Assembly (NCBI GenBank): GCA_033032175.1
Contig: CM065318.1
Location: 1,178,001 to 1,242,000, forward strand
DNA from: Saturnia japonica
Lineage: Eukaryota > Arthropoda > Insecta > Lepidoptera > Saturniidae
Direction: 5' to 3'
DNA length: 64,000 bases
The notes under the pieces are model-generated. The model worked only from the letters and a program-made list of their open reading frames with translations. It made no database searches and was not told the origin of the DNA. Position 1 is the first letter of the stretch. The number at the start of each line of letters is the position of its first letter. Position numbers and translations under genes: made by a program. Below are positions 47,571-58,574 of the stretch, piece after piece.

Positions 47571-50410
47571 ACAGTGTTGTGGTCTCTGAACTGCTCCTTT
47601 TTTATACAAACCTGGCATCCCTAACGGCTAAATTCGATTTATTTCTTCTTGAGGTTAACAGCTATAAGCCTGCTTTTATTCTAGTAACCGAAACACATTT
47701 ACACTCCTCAATACCAAACAGTATTATTAACATACCTGGTTACATACTATATCGCTTAGACAGAGATAGTAAAAAATGTGGAGGTGTAGCTATATATGTT
47801 GCTAATATAATAAATGGATCAACTATTATATCTAAAGTTAATAGCACATATCAAAATAATATGGTCGAAGCACTATGGCTTGATATTCAATACAGAGAAC
47901 TTACCTTACTTATGGCTTGTGTATACAGGCCGCCCTCAGGGTCTCTTTCTGAATTGGATGAGATTCTTTTTAATACCATTGGAAAAGCTGCATCTGAAAA
48001 TACTGTAGTCATTGCAGGAGATTTTAACTTACCAATGATAAAATGGCCTCTTTACAAAACTCATGGTTATGGCAGTCTCTGCGAAAATTTTGTTAGTATG
48101 TATTCGAACAGCAACTTAAACCAACTTATAACGCAAATTACCAGGAAACGAAACCAAGAAGAGTCACTTTTGGACCTTATATTATGCAATGATGACTCAT
48201 TAATATGTGATATTGAATATCACCCTCCAATAGGTAAAAGTGATCATTTTGTTATCACTGCTACAATGCAAGTAATCAGTACCAGCACTAAAACTAATGA
48301 AAATCGAAATACCATTCAATATGACTATTTCAAAGCAGACTACGATAAATTATCTCTGTATTTTGCAAATAATTTGAATATAGTAGAAGAATCTGTAGAC
48401 GATGTGTGGTTCACTTTTAAAAACCAATTCCTTTACGCAGTAGATAATTTTATACCAAAAAAGAAAATATATAATAAACATTGCACCAACAAACCCTGGA
48501 TTAACAAAGATATAGTCAAGTTAACTAAACTGAAAAAAGTACTGTGGAATAATTATAGAATTGATCAAAATGAACACTCATATAAAGAATATAGAAAGGT
48601 CAATAACAAAATTATTAGTCTATCTAGAAACAGAAGAACCACTTTCGAATCAACTATTATAGACTCAGGTCCTAAGGCTTTTTACAGTTACATAAGAAAA
48701 CAACTGAACTCTAAAATCTGCATCCCTAACGTAATAAAAAATGTCTCAAATGAACTTGTTATGAAGCCTGAACTAATTGCCGAAGCCTTCGCTGATCAGT
48801 TTAAATTGAACTTTGTCAACGAGCCTGATGGACCGATGCCAAATATCAACGTTCCTAGAGTCATAAACGCTATTCAAGACTTAAGTATTACTGGAGACTT
48901 AGTAAGAAAGAAGTTATCTAGCTACAGTGATACTACAGCATCAGGGCCAGACGACATACCCTCAGTGGTATTGAAAAAATGCTCAGGAGCTCTAAGCGAC
49001 GAAATAGCGAAAATGATGAACAAATCTCTGAAGGATGGAATAGTGCCAGCTGACTGGAAAACGGCAAATGTAGTACCGATTTATAAAAAAGGAAATAAAT
49101 TACTGCCCGTCAAATATAGGCCCATAAGTTTGACCAGTGTATTGTGCAAAACCATGGAGATGATGATAGCTTGCCACATAAGAGAATTTCTAATACATGA
49201 AAAGATTACCCTGGATGAGCAGCATGGTTTCATCCCAAAACGATCTGTTACAACCAATTTACTAAATTGCTTAAACGAGTGGACACGGAACCATAGTAAT
49301 GGACAGCCAACAGATATCATTTACTTGGATTATGAGAAGGCATTTGACCGTGTTCCTCTGAAACGCCTCATACATAAATTGGAACACCTTGGCATACGTG
49401 GAAGCATATTAGCCTGGATATGCGACTTCCTTTCTGGTAGAACGTTTCGGGTGCGCATTGGCGAAGTCATGTCCGATCCGCGAAGTGTCCTCAGTGGCGT
49501 TCCTCAAGGTTCGGTGCTTGGTCCATTGCTCTTTATCTTGTTCCTCTCAGACTTGAAAAGTACTCTGCAACTACCTTTTTCGCTTTTTGCTGATGATACC
49601 AAATTTTTTGCTAACCCTCGAAGCAACTGGCGAGCTATACAGAATGACCTTAATGCGATTTTTAAGTGGACTCATGACTGGCTTCTAACTTTAAATGTGA
49701 ATAAGTGCTCCGTGCTACACATTGGTAGTAATAATCCTTGTCAGATATACTATCTTGGTGGTGAACAATTAACCGCAGTTGAAACACAAAGGGACTTGGG
49801 AGTTACAGTATCCAAAGATCTTAAATGGGGAACTCATGTGCTTGGGGTTGTGAAGAAAACTAATTCGATCCTTTATATCATTCGCAAGGCATTTAAATTC
49901 CTAACAGCTAAAACTTTTATAAAGTTATACAAGACCTATATTAGACCACTTCTTGAACATGCTTATATTATCTGGGATCCCTACTTCAAAAAAGACATTA
50001 AGCTCATTGAAAATGTACAGAGAAGGGCTACTAAGATGGTGTATGCAATGCGTAACTTACCCTATGAACAGCGCCTCATAAACCTTGGCCTTACCACACT
50101 AGAACACCGTAGACAAAGGGGCAGGTTAATCGAAACTTATAAAATCCTCACTAATTATTACGATGTGCCCAGCCTTAAAGATATGTTTAAGTCAAATGAA
50201 AATAAACACCTACGAGGTCATCCCTTGAAACTTTGGGAATTCCCAGCAAAAAGAAACCCAATGAAGCAGTTCTTGCCTAACAGAGTGGTCACAGCATGGA
50301 ATAAACTTCCAGAAAAAGTTGTGATGGCTCCTACCATAACCTCCTTTAAGAGCAGATTGGACAAGGAAGATATCTCCAAGCTATTTGATACGCACGCATC
50401 AGCTAATTAG
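47567..50410 (+). CDS. LINE ORF2 protein (APE endonuclease and reverse transcriptase)
   Basis: It carries out target-primed reverse transcription. Numbering from GTG at 47579, the endonuclease has N11, E38 in TETHL, VYRPPSG (115-121), GDFN (147-150), LDL at 198-200 and SDH (221-223). The reverse transcriptase has YLDYEKAFDRV with D584, SGVPQGSVLGPLLF (about 639-652) and the catalytic FADD at 670-673. The C-terminal domain ends with a WNKLPEKV motif. The open frame runs to 50410 without a stop, about 943 residues, a full length for this group. No AUG is near the start; the first methionine is M95, inside the endonuclease. The frame is open upstream to 47525, overlapping ORF1 in the -1 frame, and is entered exactly at A-AAA-AAC (47561-47567). 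I therefore start it at the first post-slip codon, CTA. Confidence 0.9.
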   Translation, partial: LNSVVVSELLLFYTNLASLTAKFDLFLLEVNSYKPAFILVTETHLHSSIPNSIINIPGYILYRLDRDSKKCGGVAIYVANIINGSTIISKVNSTYQNNMVEALWLDIQYRELTLLMACVYRPPSGSLSELDEILFNTIGKAASENTVVIAGDFNLPMIKWPLYKTHGYGSLCENFVSMYSNSNLNQLITQITRKRNQEESLLDLILCNDDSLICDIEYHPPIGKSDHFVITATMQVISTSTKTNENRNTIQYDYFKADYDKLSLYFANNLNIVEESVDDVWFTFKNQFLYAVDNFIPKKKIYNKHCTNKPWINKDIVKLTKLKKVLWNNYRIDQNEHSYKEYRKVNNKIISLSRNRRTTFESTIIDSGPKAFYSYIRKQLNSKICIPNVIKNVSNELVMKPELIAEAFADQFKLNFVNEPDGPMPNINVPRVINAIQDLSITGDLVRKKLSSYSDTTASGPDDIPSVVLKKCSGALSDEIAKMMNKSLKDGIVPADWKTANVVPIYKKGNKLLPVKYRPISLTSVLCKTMEMMIACHIREFLIHEKITLDEQHGFIPKRSVTTNLLNCLNEWTRNHSNGQPTDIIYLDYEKAFDRVPLKRLIHKLEHLGIRGSILAWICDFLSGRTFRVRIGEVMSDPRSVLSGVPQGSVLGPLLFILFLSDLKSTLQLPFSLFADDTKFFANPRSNWRAIQNDLNAIFKWTHDWLLTLNVNKCSVLHIGSNNPCQIYYLGGEQLTAVETQRDLGVTVSKDLKWGTHVLGVVKKTNSILYIIRKAFKFLTAKTFIKLYKTYIRPLLEHAYIIWDPYFKKDIKLIENVQRRATKMVYAMRNLPYEQRLINLGLTTLEHRRQRGRLIETYKILTNYYDVPSLKDMFKSNENKHLRGHPLKLWEFPAKRNPMKQFLPNRVVTAWNKLPEKVVMAPTITSFKSRLDKEDISKLFDTHASAN

Positions 50411-50429
50411 CTGCTAGTGTGTCTTACCA

Positions 50430-50430
50430 A

Positions 50431-50461
<31 letters not shown>
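50430..50461 (+). repeat. (AAT)n tail of the LINE
   Basis: A run of about nine AAT units directly after the ORF2 3' UTR, serving as the 3' tail of the element. Confidence 0.9.
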
Positions 50462-50462
50462 T

Positions 50463-50788
50463 ATGCCAATTCCTAGAATATATGCATTGATATTTGTAGA
50501 CCATCAGAACTACGCAGCATCTACACGCCACCATGTCCGAAGGAGAAAAATATTTAGTTATCTCTAACGAGGTTCTCGAACATCGCCATTGGAGAGATGA
50601 CGCCCACGAGACCTGTGACCTGTGGTCACCAATGAACATAGCGAGGATAATGATGTCGAACTGTTCACATTGTTTACTCGCCTGGGAAGATTATATTCGT
50701 CGACTTTTTTTTAAATTTCTAACAATAGTATAATTAAAATTAGACAAACAAGGCAATTAGGTAGCTCTCGAACTTTCTTTAAAATGGG
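50463..50788. other. non-coding stretch between the LINE and an LTR
   Basis: No gene supported. A 66-codon frame from GTG-less ATG at 50533 (MSEGEKYLVI start) is moderately GC-rich but short and without a recognised domain. Confidence 0.35.
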
Positions 50789-51175
50789 TGTAGCGACATC
50801 TATCTCGCCTCATACGACGCATCCTACACCGCGATATTAAAATTAACCCAACAATGGAAATATATACAATAAACCGACAACAACCGCTGGGCAGCTTCCC
50901 GCTAGACATAACACCCGTCTGGTCGGAGAATCCTCCCTTTTCAATGGTCACATACCCCCAAAATTGGTATATATATACGGACTGCAACTCTGCCACGAAA
51001 AAAAAACCTAATCCTAATCGGAGCAAAGAAGGGCACAGTGTTATCCCTAAACAGTATTGTAGGGTTATATAAGAGTGTGTAAGGACTAGTTGAATATAGA
51101 GTTCTATTGTTCGAGTTTAGAAATAATTTCCGTAATAACATTAAAAAATATTTTTAATTACTCACGGGCGTAACA
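50789..51175 (+). repeat. probable LTR (solo or remnant)
   Basis: It starts TGTAGCGACATC and could end GGGCGTAACA at 51175 (TG...CA). It shares GACGCATCCTACACCGCG and AGACATAACACCCGTCTGG with the minus strand of 5760-5972. A TATA-like TATATAAG lies at 51066-51073, a reasonable place for an LTR promoter. No clear target duplication flanks it. Confidence 0.45.
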
Positions 51176-51634
51176 ATATTATTACAGTAGCTTGTATTTG
51201 CTAATGTACTTTTGTGATAGCTACATGCATATGTTTTGCTGCCTTAATACTGTCCCCGGAGTTTTTTTTTTAAATCTACTCATTTCGAATTGAAAGAAGT
51301 TTCCCTAGTAATCTACCACATTCGCCTACTTCTTATACATAGGTAAATAAAAGGTAATTCATTTTTAAGTCACTTTCCATTCAAAATATCAGGTTGTTCA
51401 TCGGAATATTTAATAAAGAAATATCCAACGTTACAGTGCAATAATTATTTCGACTTCATGGTTCTGCGCGGTTCCGGGTGGACAAATCAAGACAAATCGT
51501 TGACAACAGCCAATTCAATTCCCTTTGGACTACTACCGCTACTAGCGATTCTCGACTCGAACGGTACTATCTTCGACTTACTTTACAAACTATATTCGCA
51601 TTTACCTAATCACAGTAGGTATTCTGAATAGCTG
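51176..51634. other. non-coding stretch
   Basis: Nothing recognised. Confidence 0.4.
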
Positions 51635-51990
51635 TTCAATCGAATTCTTTCTTCTCCCTTTCATAAAAGAACCACATCACTTGACTCCGGAGCCGCAGTT
51701 TTACTGTAATCTCCATCTTGGTAAGAACAAAGAAGTTCCCGACATAATATGTTTGCCATACTGTGAAGCTGTCAAAGTATCTTCCAGTCAGTTTGTTCTC
51801 TCTTTCCTACGACATAGAGCCCTTCAAATATAACGTTAATATTTGAGCATTAAGACATTTGAGCAAGCCGGCATAAGAGTGACGACCGTCGATGGATAAT
51901 AGATATCTCGGTGGTCACCGTTGTTTTTGATTGCACTGTGCTTACCATCTAGTGCATCACTGTCACTTTGCCATGCTACAATAAGAAATC
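51635..51990 (+). pseudogene. decayed LINE ORF2 3' end
   Basis: It aligns with 23740-24035 and 13400-13635 through GCCGCAGTTTTACTGTAATC, CTCCATCTTGGTAAGAAC, GTGAAGCTGTCAAAG and ATCTCGGTGGTCACCGTTGT, then CACTTTGCCATGC. It has many indels. Confidence 0.65.
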
Positions 51991-52189
51991 ATTTTGATAT
52001 CATATTATTTTTAAAAACATTTACCCTATCATTTTAGTAAAATGACCAAGAAATCTGGATATTATCATGTCCACTATTTTATCCTACAGAGTCACAAATA
52101 GCCATGTTGTCTAGCTGATGTATGAAGTAACAATGGAGTCTATAAGCTCTTTATAATTAGCATAGACAATTATTTTCAAGAGTTCCTTT

Positions 52190-52340
52190 GTGTTCTTCGA
52201 AGTTGAAGGTCCAATGGCAATGGAATTAAAATGGGACCAGCCTTGAGCTATTCCCATTGCAACAAAAAAGTATCATTCAAATCGTTTGATAAACAAAGCT
52301 CCCGACATTTGTTGAAGGCGGTTAAAGAGGACTAAAATCT
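52190..52340 (-). repeat. ACCGACT-type interspersed repeat, inverted
   Basis: The plus strand reads AGTTCCTTTGTGTTCTTCGA, then GGTCCAATGGCAATGGAATT, AAGTATCATTCAAATCG and finally AAGGCGGTTAAAG, the reverse of the family at 14.3, 19.1 and 60.9 kb. Confidence 0.55.
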
Positions 52341-53366
52341 AAACTGAAGTCAGTGATAGCCAGGTTGAGGTTTGATTTGTGACGTTTCGTGTGTCAATAT
52401 GTATTTAACTGCCAACCACAATCTTCGTACCAAAATACATAATTCATTTTTTATGGTAGAAATAGGTTTGGCCGTGGTGTTCCCGCTGTTAAATCTTAGA
52501 AAGGTTCTTCACACTTTAAATTTTAAAAAAATATTATTTTTTTTGGTTTTTATTTGGTTTGTAATACATTCTCAACTTTGATCCATGGACTTCTAAGAAA
52601 TAAAAAATAATTTGACAATGTTATCTAATCTCACTTTAAAAAATTCATATAACATGGTAAAATTACACAGAAATACGGTTTACCTGTATGTATGAAACTA
52701 TTGATTCTCCCTAAAATATCTGTGAACAAACGTTAATAATAAAATTAAGCATTATTTAAAATTGAAAGATGCATGTAAAGATTCCTGGTATACAGATCTT
52801 AATTTTATTTATTTCTCTATTGCTTTTAACTGTCAAACGACTTTAAGCTTGTTAACTATCGAGATATTCGATCGAATTGTTAAACATTAGTAACCCTCTC
52901 CGGTAACATAGCACTGTAGAGTGAATTTTTGTAGGTTTTTTTTTTCCTATTTTATTTAACTGTCTGCACCGCTATATTGCTGTGAGTTCATATCTGGACG
53001 GATTTATTTGTGTGCATTTTTATTTTTATTTTGTAAAGTATGATATTATGCATTTCTGCGTGAACAGTGTTATTGTATGTTTTCATTTGATTCTTTATTG
53101 ACAATTACTATTTATGAATATTTATGGACACAGTGCTAAAGGCAAATACAAGCGTCGGTGATTATGTGGCTGTGTCAGTCCTACAAGGTGCTTGTGTTTT
53201 CGCATTGTCAGACGAGTGTAAAGAGATTACTTGGCAAGAGTGACAGATATTCTGATAATCTCACTTTATAACCCAATGACCCACCATAACTCTCGATCTT
53301 GGGATATAGAAAAGAGACGAATAAAATAAGATAGCGGAATGTACACGGACGTGGAATTACAAATTA
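52341..53366. other. AT-rich non-coding stretch
   Basis: No gene supported. Confidence 0.4.
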
Positions 53367-53718
53367 CTAGTGATCACCCTAAGGTCGAAATTCGACTAGC
53401 GACTATTTTCTGTTTGATATTTATAGTATTTATGAACCTAAACAATGAGTATTATCTACGACACTTGCTGTCACTTTTCGTTGAGTGACAATGTCAATAT
53501 TTTGGAGGGTTATTTTGAAGTTCAATGGCACTGTTCGGGTTAGGATTCGCTGTATTAATTCATTTAATTTAATATACTAGTAACAGATATTATTGACAAA
53601 TTTTAGCTTTCTGCACTCCTTCTCCATACAAACTTTAACCATGCCAAATCTGTCTTCCGTGCACGCAATACGCTTAAAAAGATACCGAAAGCTTTTGCTT
53701 TACGTATTAATATATAGA
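53367..53718 (-). mobile_element. non-autonomous Helitron-like element, copy G
   Basis: Its ends are clean: the minus strand starts TCTATATATTAATACG after A and ends CTAG before T. GTCGAATTTCGACC precedes GGGTGATCA at the 3' end. At 352 bp it is the same length as copy E. The short plus-strand frame at 53593-53787 is a shadow of this repeat. Confidence 0.8.
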
Positions 53719-54139
53719 TTATTAAAAGGTAAAACTATGATTATAATAAATCATCAGGGTTCAATCATCATCATTAGCATCATGTAGGAGAATGTATTCA
53801 ATGTGATTAGGACTATTTAGTTGATAGGGGAGAGCCATTACAACCGGTCACACATAAAATACACCACGAGTCAGGACCCGGATAACAGGTTTCAAAGGTG
53901 GATGTGTCAAAGATTATATATGTGTACCTCTTAGTAATTTTCCCCTAATACTAGAAGGTTTTTTTTAGGTAATAGTGTCAGGTTTATATTAAGATCACGA
54001 CGCACATTACTGATTTGCCAGACAAAAAGGTCAAGGACCACGCGAAAAGATTATTTATAGGGTGAATCATTATTTGAATGATAGTGATGTCTGAAAGTGA
54101 CTCCCTCTCTGGACATCTACTAAATTATTATTATTGTAA
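53719..54139. other. non-coding stretch
   Basis: Nothing recognised except a short CATCATCATTAGCATCATG run near 53765. Confidence 0.4.
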
Positions 54140-54383
54140 TAAATAAATACTTTTGTACAACTGGAAACAAGAAGATAAACTCGATCGAGTATTTTACTGG
54201 TTCTTCTCGACTGTAATGTTTTCCGAACCGTTAGTAGCGTTTTCACTTTCATGAGTGCCTCAGGGCCTAAATTGAATAAAGATTTTTTTATTTTGATTTT
54301 ATATTTTGCATCGCATTTTAAATTCAAATCAGTTGAAGTTTGTGTATAGCGACTTTATTCCAATATAAATAATACAATCTATA
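54140..54383 (+). repeat. LINE-type 3' end, copy 1
   Basis: It contains TTCTTCTCGACTGTAATGTT, TTCCGAACCG and GTGCCTCAGGGCCTAAATTG, then AATAAAGATTTTTTTATTTT. It closely matches 54838-55085. I recognise it as a recurrent lepidopteran LINE 3' terminus. The two copies flank the repeat at 54384-54829. Confidence 0.6.
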
Positions 54384-54829
54384 CTGATATAATAAAGCGG
54401 AAAAGTTTTTTTGTTTGTTTGTTTAAACTCGCTAATCTCTGGAACTACTAGTCAGATTTGAAATTTTTTTTTTTATATGATAGCCAGACTCTCGAGGAAT
54501 AGTATAGAATACGTTACTTTTAGATAGTATTAATTTTTGTTACGTAAGTCGGAAGTCGAGTCCCTGCCGAACTGTTTTATCCGCGTGCTCTGGTGTAATC
54601 GTTAATGATACGGAAATACAATGTTATGTAATAATATTGGTCTTTAGTACTTTTATTCTTTAGAGTATGCTATTTGGACACATAGTTTAGGAGATAACTA
54701 AAAATTAAAATTATTTGTACTTGCAGGAAGAACAATTATGATAGAATACAAGGGTGCGTTGGTGGCGCGGCGCGGTGTTTCTCCTTCTCCGATAAAATGA
54801 ACATGAGTGAAACCGGGGGGCACAGCTAG
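54384..54829 (+). repeat. interspersed repeat with CTAG end
   Basis: It starts ATAATAAAGCGGAAAAGTTT with TTTGTTTGTTTGTTTAAACT, contains GCTAATCTCTGGAACTACTA, and ends GTGAAACCGGGGGGCACAG, CTAG and T. It is the plus-strand counterpart of 7470-7740 and 35716-35990, and it shows the complete element from the ATAATA-type start to the CTAG end. Confidence 0.65.
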
Positions 54830-54837
54830 TTGTATTA

Positions 54838-55085
54838 TATTGTCACTTTTATACAGCTGGAAAAAAGAAGATAAACCCGATCGAGTTTCTTACCGGATCT
54901 TCTCGACTGTGATGTTTTCCGAACCGGTAGTAGTGTTTTGACTTTCATAAGTGCCTCAGGTCCTAAATTGAATATTTTTTTATTTTTGATTTAATATTTT
55001 GCATCGCATTTTAAATTAAAATCAGTTGAAGTTTGTGTAAAGTGATTTTATTCCAATGTAAATAATATACAATTAGATCATACTA
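54838..55085 (+). repeat. LINE-type 3' end, copy 2
   Basis: A direct repeat of 54140-54383, sharing CCGATCGAGT, TCTTCTCGACTGTGATGTTT, AGTGCCTCAGGTCCTAAATT and ATTTTGCATCGCATTTTAAA. Confidence 0.6.
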
Positions 55086-57169
55086 AATAAATTTAATATT
55101 TCAGTAGATTACAATGGTCACTGTTTGGAACAGCTATATGCATAAACATTCAGTTCAGGATTCCGTGCATCAACAGCTGTTCGAGTCAAGACGGATTGTG
55201 AGCTTTAGTGGAACGTGTCTGGAAGACTTGATTTCTCATTACCGAAAACTGACCTGACGTGCTGGAATGGCTATTACAAACGAAATATGCACAAAGGGTC
55301 CATAGAGGATGCAATGGAATATAATATTAACTCAACCTACCCCCATTAATAGAAATTGTTTACCCAGAAAAATGTATATCTTGCAAATTATTTCACAAAA
55401 AGCACTTTTAAAAATAAGAGTCAGCGGGGAAGGGTTCAATTGGTACAATTATGCTTTCGAGAATTTTCCATTAAGCTATCCCGCGTAATATAATATTCAG
55501 GTTAATTAAAATGAAATCGGCCAAGTTTGAGTCGGGCTCACGCATTAAGGGTTCTGTTTTATTGATAGTTATGTAATGTAATTCACCAAATATTTTGTTT
55601 TGTTTGATTTATGTAATGATAATGTACTACTGGTACAAATCGATCATTTAATGGGAAAGATAATGTTTGCCAAATGGCTTCGGATTTACCTATATAATAT
55701 TATCTACTAGACTGATATAAATAAACATTATTACCTTCATCTATAAATTCAAATGTGGCTTTATCACTTCCTTTATTGATATATTCGCAAATATATTTTA
55801 CTGTTAAAACACTACTAACTACTCAATATTTAAATGACCATCAACAATTCTTGATAATACCGATAAATACGGTACAACTCACCGAATATTTATTTCAATT
55901 ATATTGTCATTATTGTTTCATCTTTTTTATATCCGTCTATATGAAGGATACCCATCTACATTGGTTAATTTTTTTTTTACGAATGGTTCAGGAAAACGTT
56001 TAGTACAACTACCACCTTTCATGCATACTGACTGAAAACTAATTGCCCCACATGGCCCATGTACCATAATAAAGTGTTTAATAATATTGTTAAAATCTGG
56101 ATTTTTTAAGATAAGGAAGTTCTACTCATATTGCATTATCTATAGTACCGGGTAGAAATTTATTTTCAAACCATAAAAATAACATGAGCACGAGATAGAC
56201 CCCGTTATTGACATTCTACCCTATACGTATAAGATTTAATAGGTATATACTTTTTTGATAAGCAAATTATGGTTTTTAGTTTCTATTTTTGCATACATAT
56301 TAACTAATTACCTATTACGTAACTGCTAAAAACGATGTTAAATATTTTATCATCAGATTATTAGATATTTATTTAAATATCACTGATATTTTATATATAC
56401 ACGCGTCATACGCCAACATCAGTGCACCAAAAAAACAGCGTAATTAAGCAATACATAAAAACTATAAACAATGAACAAAAAAGAGAAAGAATATGAAAGA
56501 CATTATATGTTATTTTTGATGTTAGAACGAAATGAATATATGAGTTGTATTTATGTGCAACCATGAACTGGATAATACGCGACTAACCTGACTTTAATAT
56601 TGCTAGAATAGAGCGCGGGTAACGCATCTACACTTATAAAAACATCTTAGGTTATATTTCATCCTAAGACCTTTATGTATGAATAAAAGAGAATGCAAAA
56701 TACTATTTACACAAAGTAGTAATATGTAATATTACATAAATATAGGGCCACATAAGTTTATGAATTTAAAACAAAAACCATCACATGACACTTTAATAAC
56801 TATTTTATACTTTGCCGGTTTTTCATTTAGCATTCTATAGAACACGGCAATGTCAACATGCATCATTCCATTCAATAGAAAGCCGACATTCTTTACATTG
56901 CATAAAACATATTTAAGTAGGAACTTAAAATTGTATGGCAGATACTGTTTTCAATTATGATTGAATGCAACAATGATATCCATCATTTTCTATGCGATAA
57001 AATATAACAGGATATTGGAATGCGTCACCATGATCTACGAGTCTCAGAAATTATTTTTATAAATAAAATAATATCGCTTCATTCATAATGTTGATGTATT
57101 AATATTATAAAAACTGCGCTAGTAGTTGGATTATTCTAACGATCTGGATAACTTTATACATATTTATGA
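55086..57169. other. AT-rich non-coding region
   Basis: No gene supported. The 82-codon frame at 55755-56003 is of low complexity. Confidence 0.4.
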
Positions 57170-57712
57170 CTAGCTGTGCCCGTGGCTTCGCTCACGTGGA
57201 CTACAGAATGCCCGCGCGAATTTTGCTTCCACATTCCCCGGTATTTTAAAGTCAAAAATGCTTATTGTGGGTTTTCCTTAGAAGATAGACGTATACTCTC
57301 CCCGACTATTTTGTAGGTTTTTTTAATGACTATAATTATGTAGTACATTAATTTGCTATATCTCTTATGGTTTACTCAGCATAAGCCATTTAAGCGCCCG
57401 AATCGATTCACCATGACCAATTCTTTTCCATTTGTGCGGAACCCTAATTCCTTTTCTAAAATAAAAGTAGCCTAAGTTACTCCCTATATCACCAGCTATC
57501 TATCAGTGAAAGTTCCGTCAAAATCGGTCCAACCGTCTCGGAGATTACCCGGAACAAACGTCTGTTTTATGTCTATACAGACAGACAAAAATTTAAAAAA
57601 TGAGCTAATAAGCTATAGGTATCGTATATACTTTCATATGCATTTAGTAAAAAGCTGTTATTTTGTCATTACAAACAGACACTTCAATTTTATTAATTGT
57701 ATAGATTAGCAT
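57170..57712 (-). repeat. interspersed repeat with CTAG end
   Basis: The plus strand starts CTAGCTGTGCCCGTGGCTTC. It contains GTAGCCTAAGTTACTCCCTA and GTCAAAATCGGTCCAACCGT, then CGGAGATTACCCGGAACAAA and an ACAGACAGACAAAAA run. The last part (57469-57710) is repeated at 61462-61692 in the same orientation. It is non-coding, and the 67-codon frame inside is a shadow. Confidence 0.6.
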
Positions 57713-58242
57713 TATTTAGCAGTAATCATTGGCCTATACTATAATTATCAGTATTATTTTTTTGTATTCATTATAAAGAACTTCTAAAGCTCTTAAATCT
57801 CGAATATAAGGATTTAATTCATAAAGTAATTTTTGTATTTCTTAAGTAATATTCCTGTTCAAGTTTCGAATATTATTGAATATTGTATTAGCTTGTTCAT
57901 TATAATCAGATATGAAATATATATGTAAAAATCTAAATGGCGAGTTTGTTACAGGAAGTAACGAACCTATCAAATGATATACCTGAACCTGAAAGTTAAA
58001 TGTTGGTATAGAGTTTCTATCAGACATAATAATTGCACCAAATATGAGATTTGGAAATCATTATTAGAATTCGTAATTGAGTTTAAGACAGCTTTTGATC
58101 GTGGATGTATAATATTAACACCCAATACTTTTTGACTCACGTATGAACTTTAAATCATTAGAATCTGAATAATATGTTACGTACATCTTCCTGATGTACG
58201 ACTCTTTTTTATAATCAATTTGTGGATTATATAATTATCCGT
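57713..58242. other. AT-rich non-coding stretch
   Basis: Nothing recognised. Confidence 0.4.
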
Positions 58243-58512
58243 TAGATTTGGCATGGTTAAAGTTTATATGGAGAAGGAGTGCAGAAAGCTAAAATTTATC
58301 TATAATATCTGTTAATAATATATTCAATTAAATTAATTAATAATACGACTCCTAACCCGACCATTGCCATTGAACTTAGACCCCTTAGAATATTGACATT
58401 GTCACACAATGAAAAGTGACAGCAAGTTATATAATATTTATTATTTAGGTTCATACTGCAAATGTCAAACAGAGTAAGTAGTCAATAATTAAAAAGTTGC
58501 TTGTCGAATTGA
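58243..58512 (+). mobile_element. truncated Helitron-like element, copy H
   Basis: It begins inside the family (TTTGGCATGGTTAAAGTTTA) and continues through GGAGAAGGAGTGCAGAAAGC and TGACATTGTCACACAATGAA to CTTGTCGAATTG. It lacks the second hairpin arm and the CTAG terminus. Both ends are lost. Confidence 0.65.
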
Positions 58513-58574
58513 ATAAAATGCTTTTGAATATATCTGTTTTGCTATGTAGCAAAACGATATTCGCGTTCTTATTC

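Larger units (their letters stand above)
46690..50462 (+). mobile_element. two-ORF LINE, CR1/L2/Daphne-like, apparently full coding
   Basis: It has a 5' region of uncertain start, two intact overlapping frames, a 3' UTR of only about 20 bp and an (AATAAT)n tail at 50432-50461. A microsatellite tail instead of poly(A), a PHD-like finger in ORF1 and the RT sequence point to the CR1/L2/Daphne group rather than R1 or RTE. An arthropod-type initiator TCAGT lies at 46799-46803, 51 bp before the ORF1 ATG. I could not identify a target-site duplication, so the left end is a guess. It is the only intact autonomous element in the window. Confidence 0.85.

Noticed and set aside
47579..47581. GTG as the true ORF2 start codon
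   Set aside because: Eukaryotic initiation at GTG is rare and the frame is open upstream to 47525. Entry through the slippery heptamer or reinitiation explains it better.
47814..48008. 64-codon frame within the LINE
   Set aside because: It is an alternative frame of ORF2, which carries the endonuclease motifs across the same bases.
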